Notes: generated by a model from the sequence alone, not told the origin. Numbered from the stretch's first letter, positions 8,154-19,139 are shown. The stretch is DNA of 64,000 nt from Bordetella ansorpii (GCF_900078315.1 NZ_FKBS01000014.1:1213847-1277846), one strand, 5' to 3'. Made by a program: numbers and translations.

Positions 8154-8543
8154 ATGGCCCACGCCCCCTTCGATCCCTCGCAGGTCTTCGACCTGTTCGG
8201 CATGCGGCACGTCAGCCATGCCGATTTCGACGCCACCGTCGCGCAAGCGCCGGGGGACGATCTGCGGTGCGTGTTCCTGTGGGGCCAGGACTGTTACAAC
8301 TGCAATCTGTTCAAGCAGACGGCGTTATTGCACCAGGACGCGCTGCTGGCCCTGGGCCTGACCTGGTTCGAGGCCGACGTCTATGCCGACGAGCCCCTGG
8401 GCCGCCGGTTCGGCCTGCATGGCGTGCCCACCTTCGTACTGTATCGGGCGGGCAAGCGGCTGGGCCGGATCACCGGCTGGCCCGGCCTGCCGCAGTTCAC
8501 GGACGCGGTCAGGCGGCAGCAGGCCGGGGCGGCAGGCGGGTGA
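8154..8543 (+). CDS. thioredoxin-fold protein with CYNC motif, between grpE and dnaK
   Basis: This 129-residue cytoplasmic protein has a thioredoxin fold. The active-site-like motif is Cys47-Tyr-Asn-Cys50 (WGQDCYNC) and the cis-proline is in GVPTFVLY (Pro92). No signal peptide is seen. CYNC differs from the classical CGPC, so redox potential and partners may differ. It begins 16 nt after grpE and probably rides on the grpE heat-shock transcript, while dnaK has its own sigma-32 promoter immediately after it. A role in redox protection during heat stress is an inference from position only. Members of this family at the same place are known from Bordetella-like genomes as 'thioredoxin family protein'. 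Confidence 0.82.
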   Translation: MAHAPFDPSQVFDLFGMRHVSHADFDATVAQAPGDDLRCVFLWGQDCYNCNLFKQTALLHQDALLALGLTWFEADVYADEPLGRRFGLHGVPTFVLYRAGKRLGRITGWPGLPQFTDAVRRQQAGAAGG

Positions 8544-8549
8544 CAACCT

Positions 8550-8577
8550 CTTGAAAACCCTGCGGCCGACCCCAGTT
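8550..8577 (+). promoter_or_regulatory. sigma-32 heat-shock promoter of dnaK
   Basis: CTTGAAA at 8550-8556, a 13-nt spacer, and CCCCAGTT at 8570-8577 form a near-consensus RpoH promoter. It starts 6 nt after the thioredoxin-like gene and lies 74 nt before the dnaK ATG. Confidence 0.88.
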
Positions 8578-8651
8578 AGGCTGGGACCGAGTTTTTCGAC
8601 GGGTTTTTACCAACTCTTCGCATTCCAGAATTTCATTCAAGGCAACCTACC

Positions 8652-10574
<1,923 letters not shown>

Positions 10575-10590
10575 GGCGCGCTCCGCACGC

Positions 10591-10635
10591 ACCCGCCCGG
10601 TAGCCGGAAAATCCGCCTACCGGGCGGGTTCGTTT
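10591..10635 (+). terminator. strong hairpin between dnaK and dnaJ
   Basis: ACCCGCCCGGTAG (10591-10603) pairs perfectly over 13 bp with CTACCGGGCGGGT (10617-10629). An inner CGGA/TCCG pair extends the stem, and TTCGTTT follows. It may terminate part of the dnaK transcripts and so lower dnaJ output relative to dnaK. Confidence 0.75.
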
Positions 10636-10680
10636 AAGACGGACCTGAAATAGCGCTCCTTCCGGAGCCCATCGGACCAT

Positions 10681-11817
10681 ATGGCAAAACGCGACTATTA
10701 CGAGATTCTTGGTGTCGCCAAGAACGCCTCGGACGAAGAACTGAAGAAGGCCTACCGGAAGCTGGCCATGAAATACCATCCGGACCGCAATCCGGACAGC
10801 AAGGACGCCGAGGAAAAGTTCAAGGAAGCCAAGGAAGCCTACGAGATCCTTGGCGACGAACAGAAACGGGCAGCCTACGACCGCTACGGCCATGCCGGCG
10901 TCGATCCCAATGCCGCGGGCATGGGCGGCGCGGGCGGCATGGGCGGCGGCTTCGCGGATGCCTTCGGCGACATCTTCGGCGAAATCTTCGGTGGCGCCGC
11001 GGGCGGCGGCCGCCGTGGCGGCGGTCCGCAGGTGTATCGCGGCGCCGACCTGAAGTATTCGCTGGAAATCACGCTCGAGCAGGCGGCCGCCGGTTTCGAC
11101 ACCGAGATCCGCGTGCCCAGCTGGGAGAACTGCGACACCTGCCACGGCTCGGGCGCCAAGGCCGGCACCACGCCCAAGACCTGCCGCACGTGTAACGGCG
11201 CGGGCGCCGTGCGCATGCAGCAAGGCTTCTTCAGCGTGCAGCAGACCTGCCCGACCTGCCACGGCAGCGGCAAGGAAATCACCGATCCGTGCCCCGCGTG
11301 CGATGGCGTGGGCCGCATCCGCAAGAACAAGACGCTGCAGGTGAAGATTCCGGCCGGCATCGACGACGGCATGCGTATCCGCTCCAGCGGCAACGGCGAG
11401 CCGGGCATCAACGGCGGGCCTCCGGGCGACCTGTACGTCGAGATCCACCTGAAGCAGCACAAGATCTTCCAGCGCGATGGGGATGATCTGCACTGCGAAC
11501 TGACGATTCCGTTCACCACGGCGGCGTTGGGCGGGGATCTGCAGGTGCCTACGCTGGGTGGCAAGGCCGAGATCCAGATTCCCGAAGGCACGCAATCGGG
11601 CAAGACGTTCCGCCTGCGCGGCAAGGGCATCCGCGGCGTTCGTGCCGGGTATCCGGGCGACCTGTACTGCCACGTGGTGGTCGAGACGCCGGTGCGGTTG
11701 AGCGAGGAACAGAAGTCGATCCTGCGGCAGTTCGAGGCTTCTCTGAACGATGGCGGCGATCGTCATTCGCCGCAGAGCAAGTCGTGGACGGATCGGGTAA
11801 AAGAGTTCTTCAGCTGA
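10681..11817 (+). CDS. dnaJ: co-chaperone DnaJ (Hsp40)
   Basis: DnaJ stimulates the DnaK ATPase and delivers substrates. The 378-residue type-I protein has an intact J domain with HPD at residues 33-35, a Gly/Phe-rich region (about 75-115), and four zinc-finger repeats [24 protein letters not shown] and CPACDGVG. The two beta-barrel domains follow. The only GGAG before the ATG is 13 nt away, farther than ideal, so translation may be modest. A convincing sigma-32 promoter was not found directly upstream; transcription probably comes from dnaK read-through or an unrecognised promoter. Its stop touches the convergent AraC-family gene. Confidence 0.97.
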   Translation: MAKRDYYEILGVAKNASDEELKKAYRKLAMKYHPDRNPDSKDAEEKFKEAKEAYEILGDEQKRAAYDRYGHAGVDPNAAGMGGAGGMGGGFADAFGDIFGEIFGGAAGGGRRGGGPQVYRGADLKYSLEITLEQAAAGFDTEIRVPSWENCDTCHGSGAKAGTTPKTCRTCNGAGAVRMQQGFFSVQQTCPTCHGSGKEITDPCPACDGVGRIRKNKTLQVKIPAGIDDGMRIRSSGNGEPGINGGPPGDLYVEIHLKQHKIFQRDGDDLHCELTIPFTTAALGGDLQVPTLGGKAEIQIPEGTQSGKTFRLRGKGIRGVRAGYPGDLYCHVVVETPVRLSEEQKSILRQFEASLNDGGDRHSPQSKSWTDRVKEFFS

Positions 11818-12591
11818 TCATCGCCGCAGATACGCGCTGGGCGGCACGCCCAGCGCTTTCCTGAACATGGCCGTGAAGGCGCTCGGGCTGTCGTAGCCGT
11901 GTTCCAGCGCCAGTTCCAGGACGGACACGCCGGCGGCCAGGCGCGGCAGGCACAGCAACAGCCGCGCGTGGCGCCACCAGGCGCCCGGCGTCATGCCGGT
12001 CTCGCGCTTGAAGGCGCGCGCCAGGGTGCGTTCATTCATGTGCGCGGCGCGCGCCCAGGCCTCAAGCGTGGCGCGCCGCGACGGATCGCGGATGAACTGC
12101 CTGCACAGCGCCGCCAGCACATTGTGGCGCGGCATCGGCACGTGCAGGGCCAGCGGCCGAGCGATCTCGATCTCGTCCAGGATCAGGGCCAGCATCCGGC
12201 CGGCGCGGCGATTCAGGTCGTGGTCGACGGGCACGTCCAGCGCGGCCTCGATCAGTTCGCGCAATAGCGGGCTGACTTCGACCACGCGGCATTCGCGAGG
12301 CAGGCTGGGCCGCACTTCGTGCGCCACGAACAGCGAGCGCATGCGCACGTCGCCCGCCATTTCGATGGCGTGCAGGGTGCCGGCCGCGACCCAGACCGCC
12401 CGGCCCGGCGGCACCACCCAACTGCCGTCCTCGACCCGCACGATCATCACGCCATCGATCGCCAGGATCAGTTGCGCCTGCTCGTGGATGTGCGCGGTGA
12501 ACTCCTGCCCGGCCGCAGAGTCGGTGGCCAGCACGCCGATCTGGCGCGTTTTCTCGGTGGCATCCAGCGCGTGGAAGAAGTCGATGTCCAT
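11818..12591 (-). CDS. AraC-family transcription regulator with cupin-type sensor
   Basis: This 257-residue regulator has an N-terminal cupin-like sensing half (HIHEQAQLILAIDGV and PPGRAVWVAAGTLHAI) and a C-terminal AraC double helix-turn-helix (about 165-257). The latter includes MNERTLARAFKRETGMTPGAW cut here as NERTLARAFKRETG, and the second helix motif HGYDSPSAFTAMFRKALG. The start at 12591 gives MDIDFFHALD; an upstream extension would run into the divergent promoter. It is divergent from the OMF-EmrA-EmrB efflux operon and is its likely regulator. This organisation is common for AraC regulators lacking the arabinose-type arm; the inducer is unknown. Confidence 0.88.
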   Translation of the reverse strand: MDIDFFHALDATEKTRQIGVLATDSAAGQEFTAHIHEQAQLILAIDGVMIVRVEDGSWVVPPGRAVWVAAGTLHAIEMAGDVRMRSLFVAHEVRPSLPRECRVVEVSPLLRELIEAALDVPVDHDLNRRAGRMLALILDEIEIARPLALHVPMPRHNVLAALCRQFIRDPSRRATLEAWARAAHMNERTLARAFKRETGMTPGAWWRHARLLLCLPRLAAGVSVLELALEHGYDSPSAFTAMFRKALGVPPSAYLRR

Positions 12592-12694
12592 TTTGCGACG
12601 ATGAATGGGTATACCGCGTGAGATTGACGAGCTCGGCAAACATACCATGGTCGGGTCGTTTTCTGTCCGGTCGCATTTGCCGCGCGACGCCATC

Positions 12695-14161
12695 ATGCCG
12701 TTTCCCCCTCCTTCCCGTCCTTTCCGGATACGCCTGCCCCGGTTGATGCCATGCGCGGCCGTCCTGGCCGCCGCGGCCGCGCTCGGGGCGTGCACCGTCA
12801 CCGAACCCTATGTCCCGCCTGTCGCCGACCCCGTGCAAACCGCGCCATTCGATGCCGCGCCGCAGGCCGGCGTGATGTCGGGCGCGCCCGTTGATCACTG
12901 GTGGCGCCTGTACGACGATCCGGTGCTGGATGCCTTGATCCAGGAAGCGCTGGCGCAGAACCGCGACCTGGCCGTGGCCGCCGCGCGCGTACAGCGGGTA
13001 CGCGCGGCGCTGGCCGAGGCCGATGCCGCGCAACTGCCCGCGACGCAGGCGGCGGCGGGCGTCGACTACGGCAAGCATGGTCCCGACCAGACGGTGGCGG
13101 CCGCGCGCGACGAGCGCGCGGCCAGCCGTTTCGGATGGTCGCCAGGGTTTGCCGTGTCGTGGGAGGTCGACCTGTGGGGGCGCGTGCGCGGGCTGGTCGA
13201 TGCGGCGCATGCCGATGCGCAGGCGCAGCGGGCCGCCGCCGACGCGATGCGCGTGACTGTGGCGGCCGAGACGGCCCGCGCCTATGCCCTGGCCTGCGCA
13301 TTCGGCCAGCGCGTCGAGGTGGCGCAGCGCTCGCTGGGCGTGGCCGAGCGGATCGCGGCGCTGATTGCGCGCCAGCAGGCGCTGGGGTTGGTATCGGCCC
13401 TGGAGCAGGCGCGGGCGCAGGCTTTCGCCGACGATACCCGGGCTGCGCTGCCGGCGTTGGAAGGCGAGCGTCGCGCCGCCCTGTACGAACTGGCGACGCT
13501 GACCGGCCACGCTCCCGCGCAGGTGCCGGCCGCGGCGAAACAGTGCCATGTCGCGCCGGCGCTGGCGCAGCCGTTTCCCGTGGGCGATGGCGCCGCGCTG
13601 CTGCGCCGCCGTCCCGACCTGCGCGAGGCCGAACGCAGGCTGGCGGCCGCGCACGCCCGCGAGGACGTGGCCCGGGCGTCGCTCTATCCCGCCATCACGT
13701 TCGGCGGATCGGTGAATGCCTTGTCCACGTCCGGCGACCCCGGTTCGATCGGCGACCGCCATGCCGTGGCCTGGGGCATCGGGCCGCTGGTCAGTTGGGA
13801 CTTTCCGAACCTGGCGGCCAGTCGCGCCCGGTTGGGACAGGCGCGCGCCGATGCCGATGGCGCGCGCGCTGCGTTCGATGGCCAGGTGCTGCGCGCGCTG
13901 CGCGAGACCGAGCAGGCGCTGGTGCGCTACGAGGCAGCGTGGCAAGGGCGCGACGCGCTGCGCGCCGCCCGCGATGCGCATGCGCGCGCGTTATCGCTGG
14001 CCGAGCGCGAGTTCCGCGCCGGCGCGCTGGATTCGCTGGGCGTGCTGGATGCCGAGCGCGGCCTGGTGGCGGTCGAGGCCAACCTGGCCGAGTCCGCGCA
14101 GCGCGTGGCGTTGGATCAGGTCGCCGTGTTCAAGGCGCTGGGCGGTGGCTGGCAGCCCTGA
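12695..14161 (+). CDS. outer-membrane efflux lipoprotein, NodT/OprM family
   Basis: This is the outer-membrane channel of a tripartite pump. The 488-residue product has a basic N-terminus and a lipobox, LAAAAALGAC, with the lipidated Cys at about residue 33 followed by TVTEPYVPP. It continues with the DHWWRLYDDPVLDALIQEAL signature and two outer membrane efflux (OEP) repeats; RRPDLREAERRLAAAHA marks the second half. ATG 12695 keeps a full signal peptide; ATG 12746 is a possible shorter start. It is the first gene of an operon with the HlyD-type adaptor (37 nt downstream) and the MFS pump. Substrates are not predictable from sequence. Confidence 0.9.
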   Translation: MPFPPPSRPFRIRLPRLMPCAAVLAAAAALGACTVTEPYVPPVADPVQTAPFDAAPQAGVMSGAPVDHWWRLYDDPVLDALIQEALAQNRDLAVAAARVQRVRAALAEADAAQLPATQAAAGVDYGKHGPDQTVAAARDERAASRFGWSPGFAVSWEVDLWGRVRGLVDAAHADAQAQRAAADAMRVTVAAETARAYALACAFGQRVEVAQRSLGVAERIAALIARQQALGLVSALEQARAQAFADDTRAALPALEGERRAALYELATLTGHAPAQVPAAAKQCHVAPALAQPFPVGDGAALLRRRPDLREAERRLAAAHAREDVARASLYPAITFGGSVNALSTSGDPGSIGDRHAVAWGIGPLVSWDFPNLAASRARLGQARADADGARAAFDGQVLRALRETEQALVRYEAAWQGRDALRAARDAHARALSLAEREFRAGALDSLGVLDAERGLVAVEANLAESAQRVALDQVAVFKALGGGWQP

Positions 14162-14198
14162 TTCCCATTCCATTTCCTCATTGAAAAAGATCGCTGGT

Positions 14199-15311
14199 AT
14201 GAGTACGACTGTTGAGAGAGGCGTTCGAGGCGCTGCGCGCGCGAAGCGGCTCTGGATCGTGGCGGGCGGGGCCGTGGCCGCTGTGGCCGTGCTGGGCTAT
14301 GGCTGGCATTGGTGGAGCAGGGCGCGATTCGTCGAGTCGACCGACGATGCGTATGTGCGCGCCGACGTGGCCCCCGTCAGTCCGCGCGTGGCGGGCTACG
14401 TGACCGAGGTGGCTGTGCAGGACAATCAGCCCGTGCGTCGCGGCGACGTGCTGTTCGCGCTGGACGACCGCGACTACCGTGCCAGGGCCGATGCCGCCGA
14501 GGCTGCCGTGGCGACGGCGCAGGCTGCGCTGCGCGAGGCCGAGGCCGCGGCGTCGACGCTGGAGGCGCAGCTTGCGCAGCAGCCGGGCGTGGTGGCGCAG
14601 GCGCAGGCCGACGTGCAGGCCGCCCAGGCCGATGCGGCACGCCGCCAGGCGGACGCCAGACGCTATCGGGCCCTGCTGGCGGACGACGCGGCCAGCGGGC
14701 AGCGTTGGGAGCAGGCGCACGCCGATGCGCTGAAAGCGGGCGCCACGCTGGCGCGCGCGCAGGCCGCATGGCGCGTGCAGCGCGACGAGACCGCCGTGCT
14801 GCAGCGGCGTGGCATGCAACGTGCCGCAGCCATCGATTCGGCGCGCGCCCGGCTGGCGGTGGCGCAGGCGCAACGCACGCTGGCGCAGCGCGATCTGGAG
14901 CATACGCGCGTGCGCGCCGCGGGCGACGGCGTGGTCGGCCAGCGCAGCGTGCGCGTCGGGCAATACGTGGAGGCGGGCATGCCGCTGCTGGCCGTGGTGC
15001 CGCTGCGCGAGGTGTACGTCGTGGCCAACTTCAAGGAAACCCAGCTGGCGTCGATGCGCGCAGGCGAGCCGGTCGAACTGGATGTGGACGCTTTTCCGGA
15101 CCATGCGCTGACGGGCCGCGTGTACGGCATCGCGCCGGGCTCGGGCGCGCAGTTCGCTTTGCTGCCGCCGGACAACGCCACCGGCAACTTCACCAAGATC
15201 GTGCAGCGGGTGCCGGTGAAGATTGTGCTGGATGCCTTGCCCGAGGCGGTTACGCTGCGGCCCGGCATGTCGGTGGTCGCGCACGTGGACACGAGCGAGG
15301 CCCATCCATGA
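14199..15311 (+). CDS. HlyD-family periplasmic adaptor, EmrA-like
   Basis: This 370-residue membrane fusion protein bridges the inner-membrane MFS pump and the outer-membrane channel. It has one N-terminal transmembrane helix (about 18-38, IVAGGAVAAVAVLGYGW), the biotinyl-lipoyl segment ESTDDAYVRADVAPVSPRVAG cut here as STDDAYVRAD and VSPRVAGYV, and a long Ala-rich coiled-coil hairpin (about 90-215). A beta-barrel half follows, containing VVANFKETQL. This is typical of EmrA. The stop overlaps the EmrB-like start as ATGA, indicating translational coupling. The preceding ribosome-binding site is weak, so coupling to the upstream gene may also matter. Confidence 0.92.
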   Translation: MSTTVERGVRGAARAKRLWIVAGGAVAAVAVLGYGWHWWSRARFVESTDDAYVRADVAPVSPRVAGYVTEVAVQDNQPVRRGDVLFALDDRDYRARADAAEAAVATAQAALREAEAAASTLEAQLAQQPGVVAQAQADVQAAQADAARRQADARRYRALLADDAASGQRWEQAHADALKAGATLARAQAAWRVQRDETAVLQRRGMQRAAAIDSARARLAVAQAQRTLAQRDLEHTRVRAAGDGVVGQRSVRVGQYVEAGMPLLAVVPLREVYVVANFKETQLASMRAGEPVELDVDAFPDHALTGRVYGIAPGSGAQFALLPPDNATGNFTKIVQRVPVKIVLDALPEAVTLRPGMSVVAHVDTSEAHP

Positions 15312-16882
15312 GCCAGCCCGGTCATTCCGCTGAAGACACCGTCTCGCTGCGGGCATGGGTCGCCGTGCTGGGCGGCGTGTTCGGCTGCTTCATGGCCGGC
15401 ATGAACGTGCACGTGACCAATGCGTCGCTGCCCGACATCCGGGGTTCGCTGGGCGCCAGTTTCGAGGAGGGTTCGTGGATCACCACCGCCTATCTCGTGG
15501 CAGAGATCGTGGTGATTCCGCTGACGGGCTGGCTGGTGCAGGTGTTCTCCACGCGCCGCGTGCTGCTGGTGGGCGCTTCGGGCTTCCTGGCCTTCTCGCT
15601 GGCGTGCTCGCTGGCGCCGACGATCGGTTCGATGATTCTGGCGCGCACCTTGCAGGGCGCATTCGGCGGCGTGCTGATTCCGCTGTCGTTCCAATTGATC
15701 GCAACCGAACTGCCGGTGTCCCGCCGGGCGCTGGGCATGGCCTTGTTCGCCGTGGCCAATAACGTGGCGCAGGCTGCCGGCCCATCGCTGGGCGGCTGGC
15801 TGACCGATACATACTCCTGGCGCTGGATCTTCTACCTGCAGGTGCCGCCGGCGATTGCGCTGATCGGGGCCATCGCCTGGTCCATCCGGCCGGCGTCCGT
15901 GGACATCGCCAAGCTGCGCAACGCGGACTGGGGCGGCATCCTGGCGATGGCCGTGGGCCTGAGCGCATTGCAGATCGTGCTGGAAGAGGGCGGGCGCAAG
16001 GACTGGTTCGCGTCCGGCACGATCGTGATGCTGTCGGTGATCGCGGGGCTGGGGTTGGCCGCCTTCGTGGCGATCGAACTGCGCCGCGCCCATCCGTTCA
16101 TCAATCTGAAGCTTCTGGGCCGGTACAACTTCGGGGTGTCGAGCCTGATGCAGTTCCTGTTCGGCGCGGTGGTGTTCGGCGTGGTGTTCCTGGTGCCGAA
16201 CTACTTTGCCCAGACGCAGGGATACAACGCGCGCCACATCGGCATGACGATGATCCCGTACGGCATCGTGCAGTTCGCAATGTCCTTCCTGACGCCGCCC
16301 ATCATGCGGCGCACCAGTCCACGCTTCGCCATCCTGGCCGGGTTCGCGCTGGTGGCCGCGGGGTGCCTGATGAACATCCACCTGGACGCCGATGCTGCCG
16401 ACAACGTGATCGTGCCATCACTGGTGGTGCGCGGGGTGGGGCAGTCGCTGATCGTGATCGCCCTGTCGGTGATGGCCGTGGACGGCGTCGAGAAGGCGCA
16501 GCTGGGATCGGCCTCGGGCGTGTTCAATATGGTGCGCAACGTGGGCGGCGCGATAGGCATCGCGGTCGCCAGCCAGATCGTCGTCGAGCGGCAGAAATTG
16601 CATGCCATGCGCATCGGCGAGGCGGTGACGGCGTATTCGCAGCCGTTCCAGGAGCACATGGCGGACCTGGCGCGCCTGGCCGCGCACCTGCACCTGTCAC
16701 GCGCGAATGCGCTGCCCATGGAGCGGGTCGATGGCGTGCATCAGGCCGGGCTGGCGCTGATCGACGCCAATGTGATGAAGCAGGCGTTGTTGATGGCGTA
16801 CAGCGACACCTTCCTGATCGCCGGGATCGCCATGGTGGCCTGCATGGCCGGGGCATTCGGCCTGCGGGGCGGGAAGCGGTGA
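15308..16882 (+). CDS. MFS multidrug efflux transporter, EmrB/QacA (DHA2) family
   Basis: This 524-residue protein is the inner-membrane, proton-driven pump of the operon. The length and hydrophobic profile fit the 14-helix DHA2 group. EGSWITTAYLVAEIVVIPLTGW (as SWITTAYLVAE) and RALGMALFAVANNVAQAAGPSLGG (as NNVAQAAGPSLGG) are characteristic of EmrB relatives. The last helix is followed by a short basic tail, GLRGGKR. It starts within the adaptor gene's stop codon. With the OMF and EmrA-like genes it makes a complete pump; likely substrates are hydrophobic drugs, uncouplers or plant phenolics, by family analogy only. Confidence 0.93.
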   Translation: MSQPGHSAEDTVSLRAWVAVLGGVFGCFMAGMNVHVTNASLPDIRGSLGASFEEGSWITTAYLVAEIVVIPLTGWLVQVFSTRRVLLVGASGFLAFSLACSLAPTIGSMILARTLQGAFGGVLIPLSFQLIATELPVSRRALGMALFAVANNVAQAAGPSLGGWLTDTYSWRWIFYLQVPPAIALIGAIAWSIRPASVDIAKLRNADWGGILAMAVGLSALQIVLEEGGRKDWFASGTIVMLSVIAGLGLAAFVAIELRRAHPFINLKLLGRYNFGVSSLMQFLFGAVVFGVVFLVPNYFAQTQGYNARHIGMTMIPYGIVQFAMSFLTPPIMRRTSPRFAILAGFALVAAGCLMNIHLDADAADNVIVPSLVVRGVGQSLIVIALSVMAVDGVEKAQLGSASGVFNMVRNVGGAIGIAVASQIVVERQKLHAMRIGEAVTAYSQPFQEHMADLARLAAHLHLSRANALPMERVDGVHQAGLALIDANVMKQALLMAYSDTFLIAGIAMVACMAGAFGLRGGKR

Positions 16883-16909
16883 GGAGCGGACGGCCAGATC
16901 AGGACGCTT

Positions 16910-17569
16910 TTATCCGACATTGCCAGTCAGGGATTCTCGCGCCCGCGCCTCCCGCTCCAGATAGCCCAGGGCCAGGGACTCCAACTGCCCAGGCAAGTTG
17001 CGAACCAGTTTCGCCGGGGCGTTGCCCTCTATCACGGGCTGCATCGGCCCGATCATCGCGGTGTTGAGCATGAAGGCGGCGGTGGCGACGTCCTCGAATT
17101 CCACATCGGCGGCCGTGGCCAGCATCTCTGCCAGCGCGGCCCGGCCTCTCCGCTGGCTTGCCAGGACGAGTTCGCGCGTGTCCAATTCGCCGGCAACGGC
17201 ATAGAGGGCCCGGCCTTCCTCGAGGTTGATGGTCTTCGCCTTGACGAAGACCTTGACCACCGTGGACACCATGACGGCCAGCGGCGCGCCGTGCACGGAC
17301 CGCGCGGCCTGCGCGACCGCTTCTCCGACCCTGGCCAGATGCCGCTGCAGCACGGCATACAGCAGTGCCTGCTTGTGCGGGTAGTACTGATACAGCGTGC
17401 CAACCGACACGCCGGCGCGCTCGGCGACCTTGACGGTCGTCAGCTTCTGCAAGCCCTCGGCCAGCAGAACCTGAATAGTGGCCTCGAAGATCGCGTTGAC
17501 GGTGGCCTGCGATCTTGCCTGCAGCGGCTGTTTACGGGGTTTCAACGAGGAGGCGGCGAGCGTGGCCAT
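16910..17569 (-). CDS. TetR-family transcription regulator
   Basis: This 219-residue repressor has a typical TetR N-terminal helix-turn-helix: ATIQVLLAEGLQKLTTVKVAE then RAGVSVGTLYQYYPHKQALL, at about residues 30-70 (segments quoted separately). The C-terminal ligand-binding half is helical and unassigned. The start gives a 20-residue Lys/Arg-rich arm, which is frequent in this family. It is divergent from the aldo/keto reductase gene with 89 bp between the start codons, where an inverted repeat lies, so it probably represses itself and the reductase. It converges with the EmrB-like gene and may also influence the pump, but no operator-like repeat was seen there. Confidence 0.9.
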   Translation of the reverse strand: MATLAASSLKPRKQPLQARSQATVNAIFEATIQVLLAEGLQKLTTVKVAERAGVSVGTLYQYYPHKQALLYAVLQRHLARVGEAVAQAARSVHGAPLAVMVSTVVKVFVKAKTINLEEGRALYAVAGELDTRELVLASQRRGRAALAEMLATAADVEFEDVATAAFMLNTAMIGPMQPVIEGNAPAKLVRNLPGQLESLALGYLEREARARESLTGNVG

Positions 17570-17576
17570 ATGCGAA

Positions 17577-17590
17577 TTTCAAAACTGAAA
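17577..17590. promoter_or_regulatory. candidate TetR operator between divergent genes
   Basis: TTTCA (17577-17581) and TGAAA (17586-17590) form an inverted repeat with a 4-nt spacer, 8 bp from the TetR start codon. A TATTAT sequence at 17600-17605 could be the -10 of the aldo/keto reductase promoter, which would place the repeat at its -35 region. The repeat is short, so this is tentative. Confidence 0.4.
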
Positions 17591-17658
17591 GATCATTCAT
17601 ATTATGGCGGTTCAGGCGCACACCGCCACCCCGCGTTCATCATTCGAGGAATACCGCC

Positions 17659-18534
17659 ATGACCGAAGCCACCCGCGCCCTCACATACAAGCTCGGCGAT
17701 CTCACCGTCTCGCGCATGGGCTACGGCGCCATGCAGCTTGCCGGGCCGCACGTATTCGGCCCGCCCAAGGACCGCGCCGCGGCCGTCGCCGTGCTGCGCG
17801 CCGCCATCGACAGCGGCATCGACCACATCGACACCAGCGATTTTTACGGGCCGCACGTCACCAACCAGATCATCCGCGAGGCGCTGCATCCGTATCGCGA
17901 CAACCTGGTCATCGTGACGAAGATCGGCGCCAGGCGCGGCGGCGATGCCTCCTGGAATCCTGCGCAGTCTCCCGAAGATCTGCAATCCGCAGTCCACGAC
18001 AACCTGCGCAACCTGGGGCTGGACAAGCTTGATGTCGTCAATCTGCGGCTGATGTTCGACACCATGGGGCCGGCAGAGGGCGACATCGAGCCGCTGCTGG
18101 CGCCTTTGCTGGAGCTGAAACAAAAAGGATTGGTGCGCCATATCGGGCTGAGCAACGCCACGGCGGCGCAGGTGGAGCAGGGGCGCCGGTTGGCCAATAT
18201 CGTCTGCGTGCAGAACATGTACAACCTGGCGCATCGCGGCGACGACGCCCTGATCGACTCCCTGGCGCAGGCGGGCATCGCCTATGTGCCGTTTTTCCCG
18301 CTGGGCGGGTTCTCGCCCTTGCAGTCGTCGGTGCTGGACGACGTGGCGGCGCGCTTGCAGGCCACGCCGATGCAGGTGGCGTTGGCATGGCTGCTGCAGC
18401 GTTCGCCGAACGTGCTGCTGATTCCGGGCACGTCGTCGGTGGCGCATCTGAAGCAGAACGTGGCGGCGGCCGATATCGAGTTGCCGGCCGAAGCGATGAA
18501 GGCACTGGACGGCATCGGAGCCGTGGCGAAGTAG
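17659..18534 (+). CDS. aldo/keto reductase, PdxI/YdbC-like (pyridoxine 4-dehydrogenase family)
   Basis: This 291-residue NADPH-dependent reductase has the AKR barrel with DHIDTSDFYGPHVTNQIIREAL (quoted as IDTSDFYGPH), which holds catalytic Asp and Tyr, and VTKIGARRG with the Lys. The segment NLGLDKLDVVNLRLMF replaces the usual catalytic His neighbourhood, exactly as I recall for E. coli YdbC (PdxI). The cofactor end LLIPGTSSVAHLKQN also agrees. YdbC-type enzymes reduce pyridoxal to pyridoxine. ATG 17659 is preferred; the open frame upstream runs through the divergent promoter. It is probably controlled by the adjacent TetR protein. Confidence 0.85.
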   Translation: MTEATRALTYKLGDLTVSRMGYGAMQLAGPHVFGPPKDRAAAVAVLRAAIDSGIDHIDTSDFYGPHVTNQIIREALHPYRDNLVIVTKIGARRGGDASWNPAQSPEDLQSAVHDNLRNLGLDKLDVVNLRLMFDTMGPAEGDIEPLLAPLLELKQKGLVRHIGLSNATAAQVEQGRRLANIVCVQNMYNLAHRGDDALIDSLAQAGIAYVPFFPLGGFSPLQSSVLDDVAARLQATPMQVALAWLLQRSPNVLLIPGTSSVAHLKQNVAAADIELPAEAMKALDGIGAVAK

Positions 18535-18665
18535 GCTGGCTCCATGCGTGGCCGCCTGCCTGTCCTGGCGAGGCTGCGCCGCCCGGGGCTTGCGCCGACG
18601 AAATGTCCGCGTTCCCCGGGCGCTGTCGTGTCCTGTGGGCTGCGAAGCAAGGTCTGCTCGACGGC

Positions 18666-19139
18666 TTAGAACGCCGGCTTGTAGACCATCAGGAAATACA
18701 CCGCTACCATCGCGGCAAACGCGGGATAGCCCAGCCATTCCCACAACTTGGCATAACGCCAGTACAGCGCCGGCAAGGTCGCCGCGTCGGTACCGTGCGC
18801 GGCCATGGCCATCTGCGCCATCCTGTATTGCAGCCACACCACCGGCAGCCAGCACGCGCCCGCCAGCAGATACAGCCCGATGCTGGCCAGTATCCAGGGC
18901 GTGTTCCACTGCCATCCCACCGAGTGCGCCAGCCACAGCCCGGACAAGGGCTGGAAGATCACCGCGGGCGTGGTGAACCAGAGATCCGCGCGCACCACCA
19001 GCCGCGACACCGCCGCGATGGCGGGCACGTTGCCCGTGCGGTTGGCGAAGAACAGGTAGAAGGCCGTGCCGAAGCCGGTGCCTACCAGCAACACCGAGGA
19101 CATGATGTGCAAGGTCTTCATCGTCAGGTACATGTTCAT
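18666..19139 (-). CDS. DUF2269 membrane protein
   Basis: This 157-residue protein has four predicted transmembrane helices: KTLHIMSSVLLVGTGFGTAF at the N-terminus, TTPAVIFQPLSGLWLAHSVG, WILASIGLYLLAGACWLPVV, and YPAFAAMVAVYFLMVYKPAF at the end. This matches the DUF2269 family, found as a partner of SDR-DoxX type proteins; function is unknown. Its ATG overlaps the stop of the upstream SDR-DoxX gene (ATGA), so the two are translationally coupled and probably act together in the inner membrane. Confidence 0.85.
   Translation of the reverse strand: MNMYLTMKTLHIMSSVLLVGTGFGTAFYLFFANRTGNVPAIAAVSRLVVRADLWFTTPAVIFQPLSGLWLAHSVGWQWNTPWILASIGLYLLAGACWLPVVWLQYRMAQMAMAAHGTDAATLPALYWRYAKLWEWLGYPAFAAMVAVYFLMVYKPAF

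Noticed and set aside
4788-8651. CIRCE element (TTAGCACTC-N9-GAGTGCTAA) as an HrcA target
   Set aside because: No such inverted repeat was found upstream of hrcA, grpE or dnaK; these promoters are of sigma-32 type or have only a -10.
10645-10672. sigma-32 promoter for dnaJ (CTGAAA and CCCAT)
   Set aside because: The spacing is 17 nt instead of 13-14 and both boxes are incomplete.
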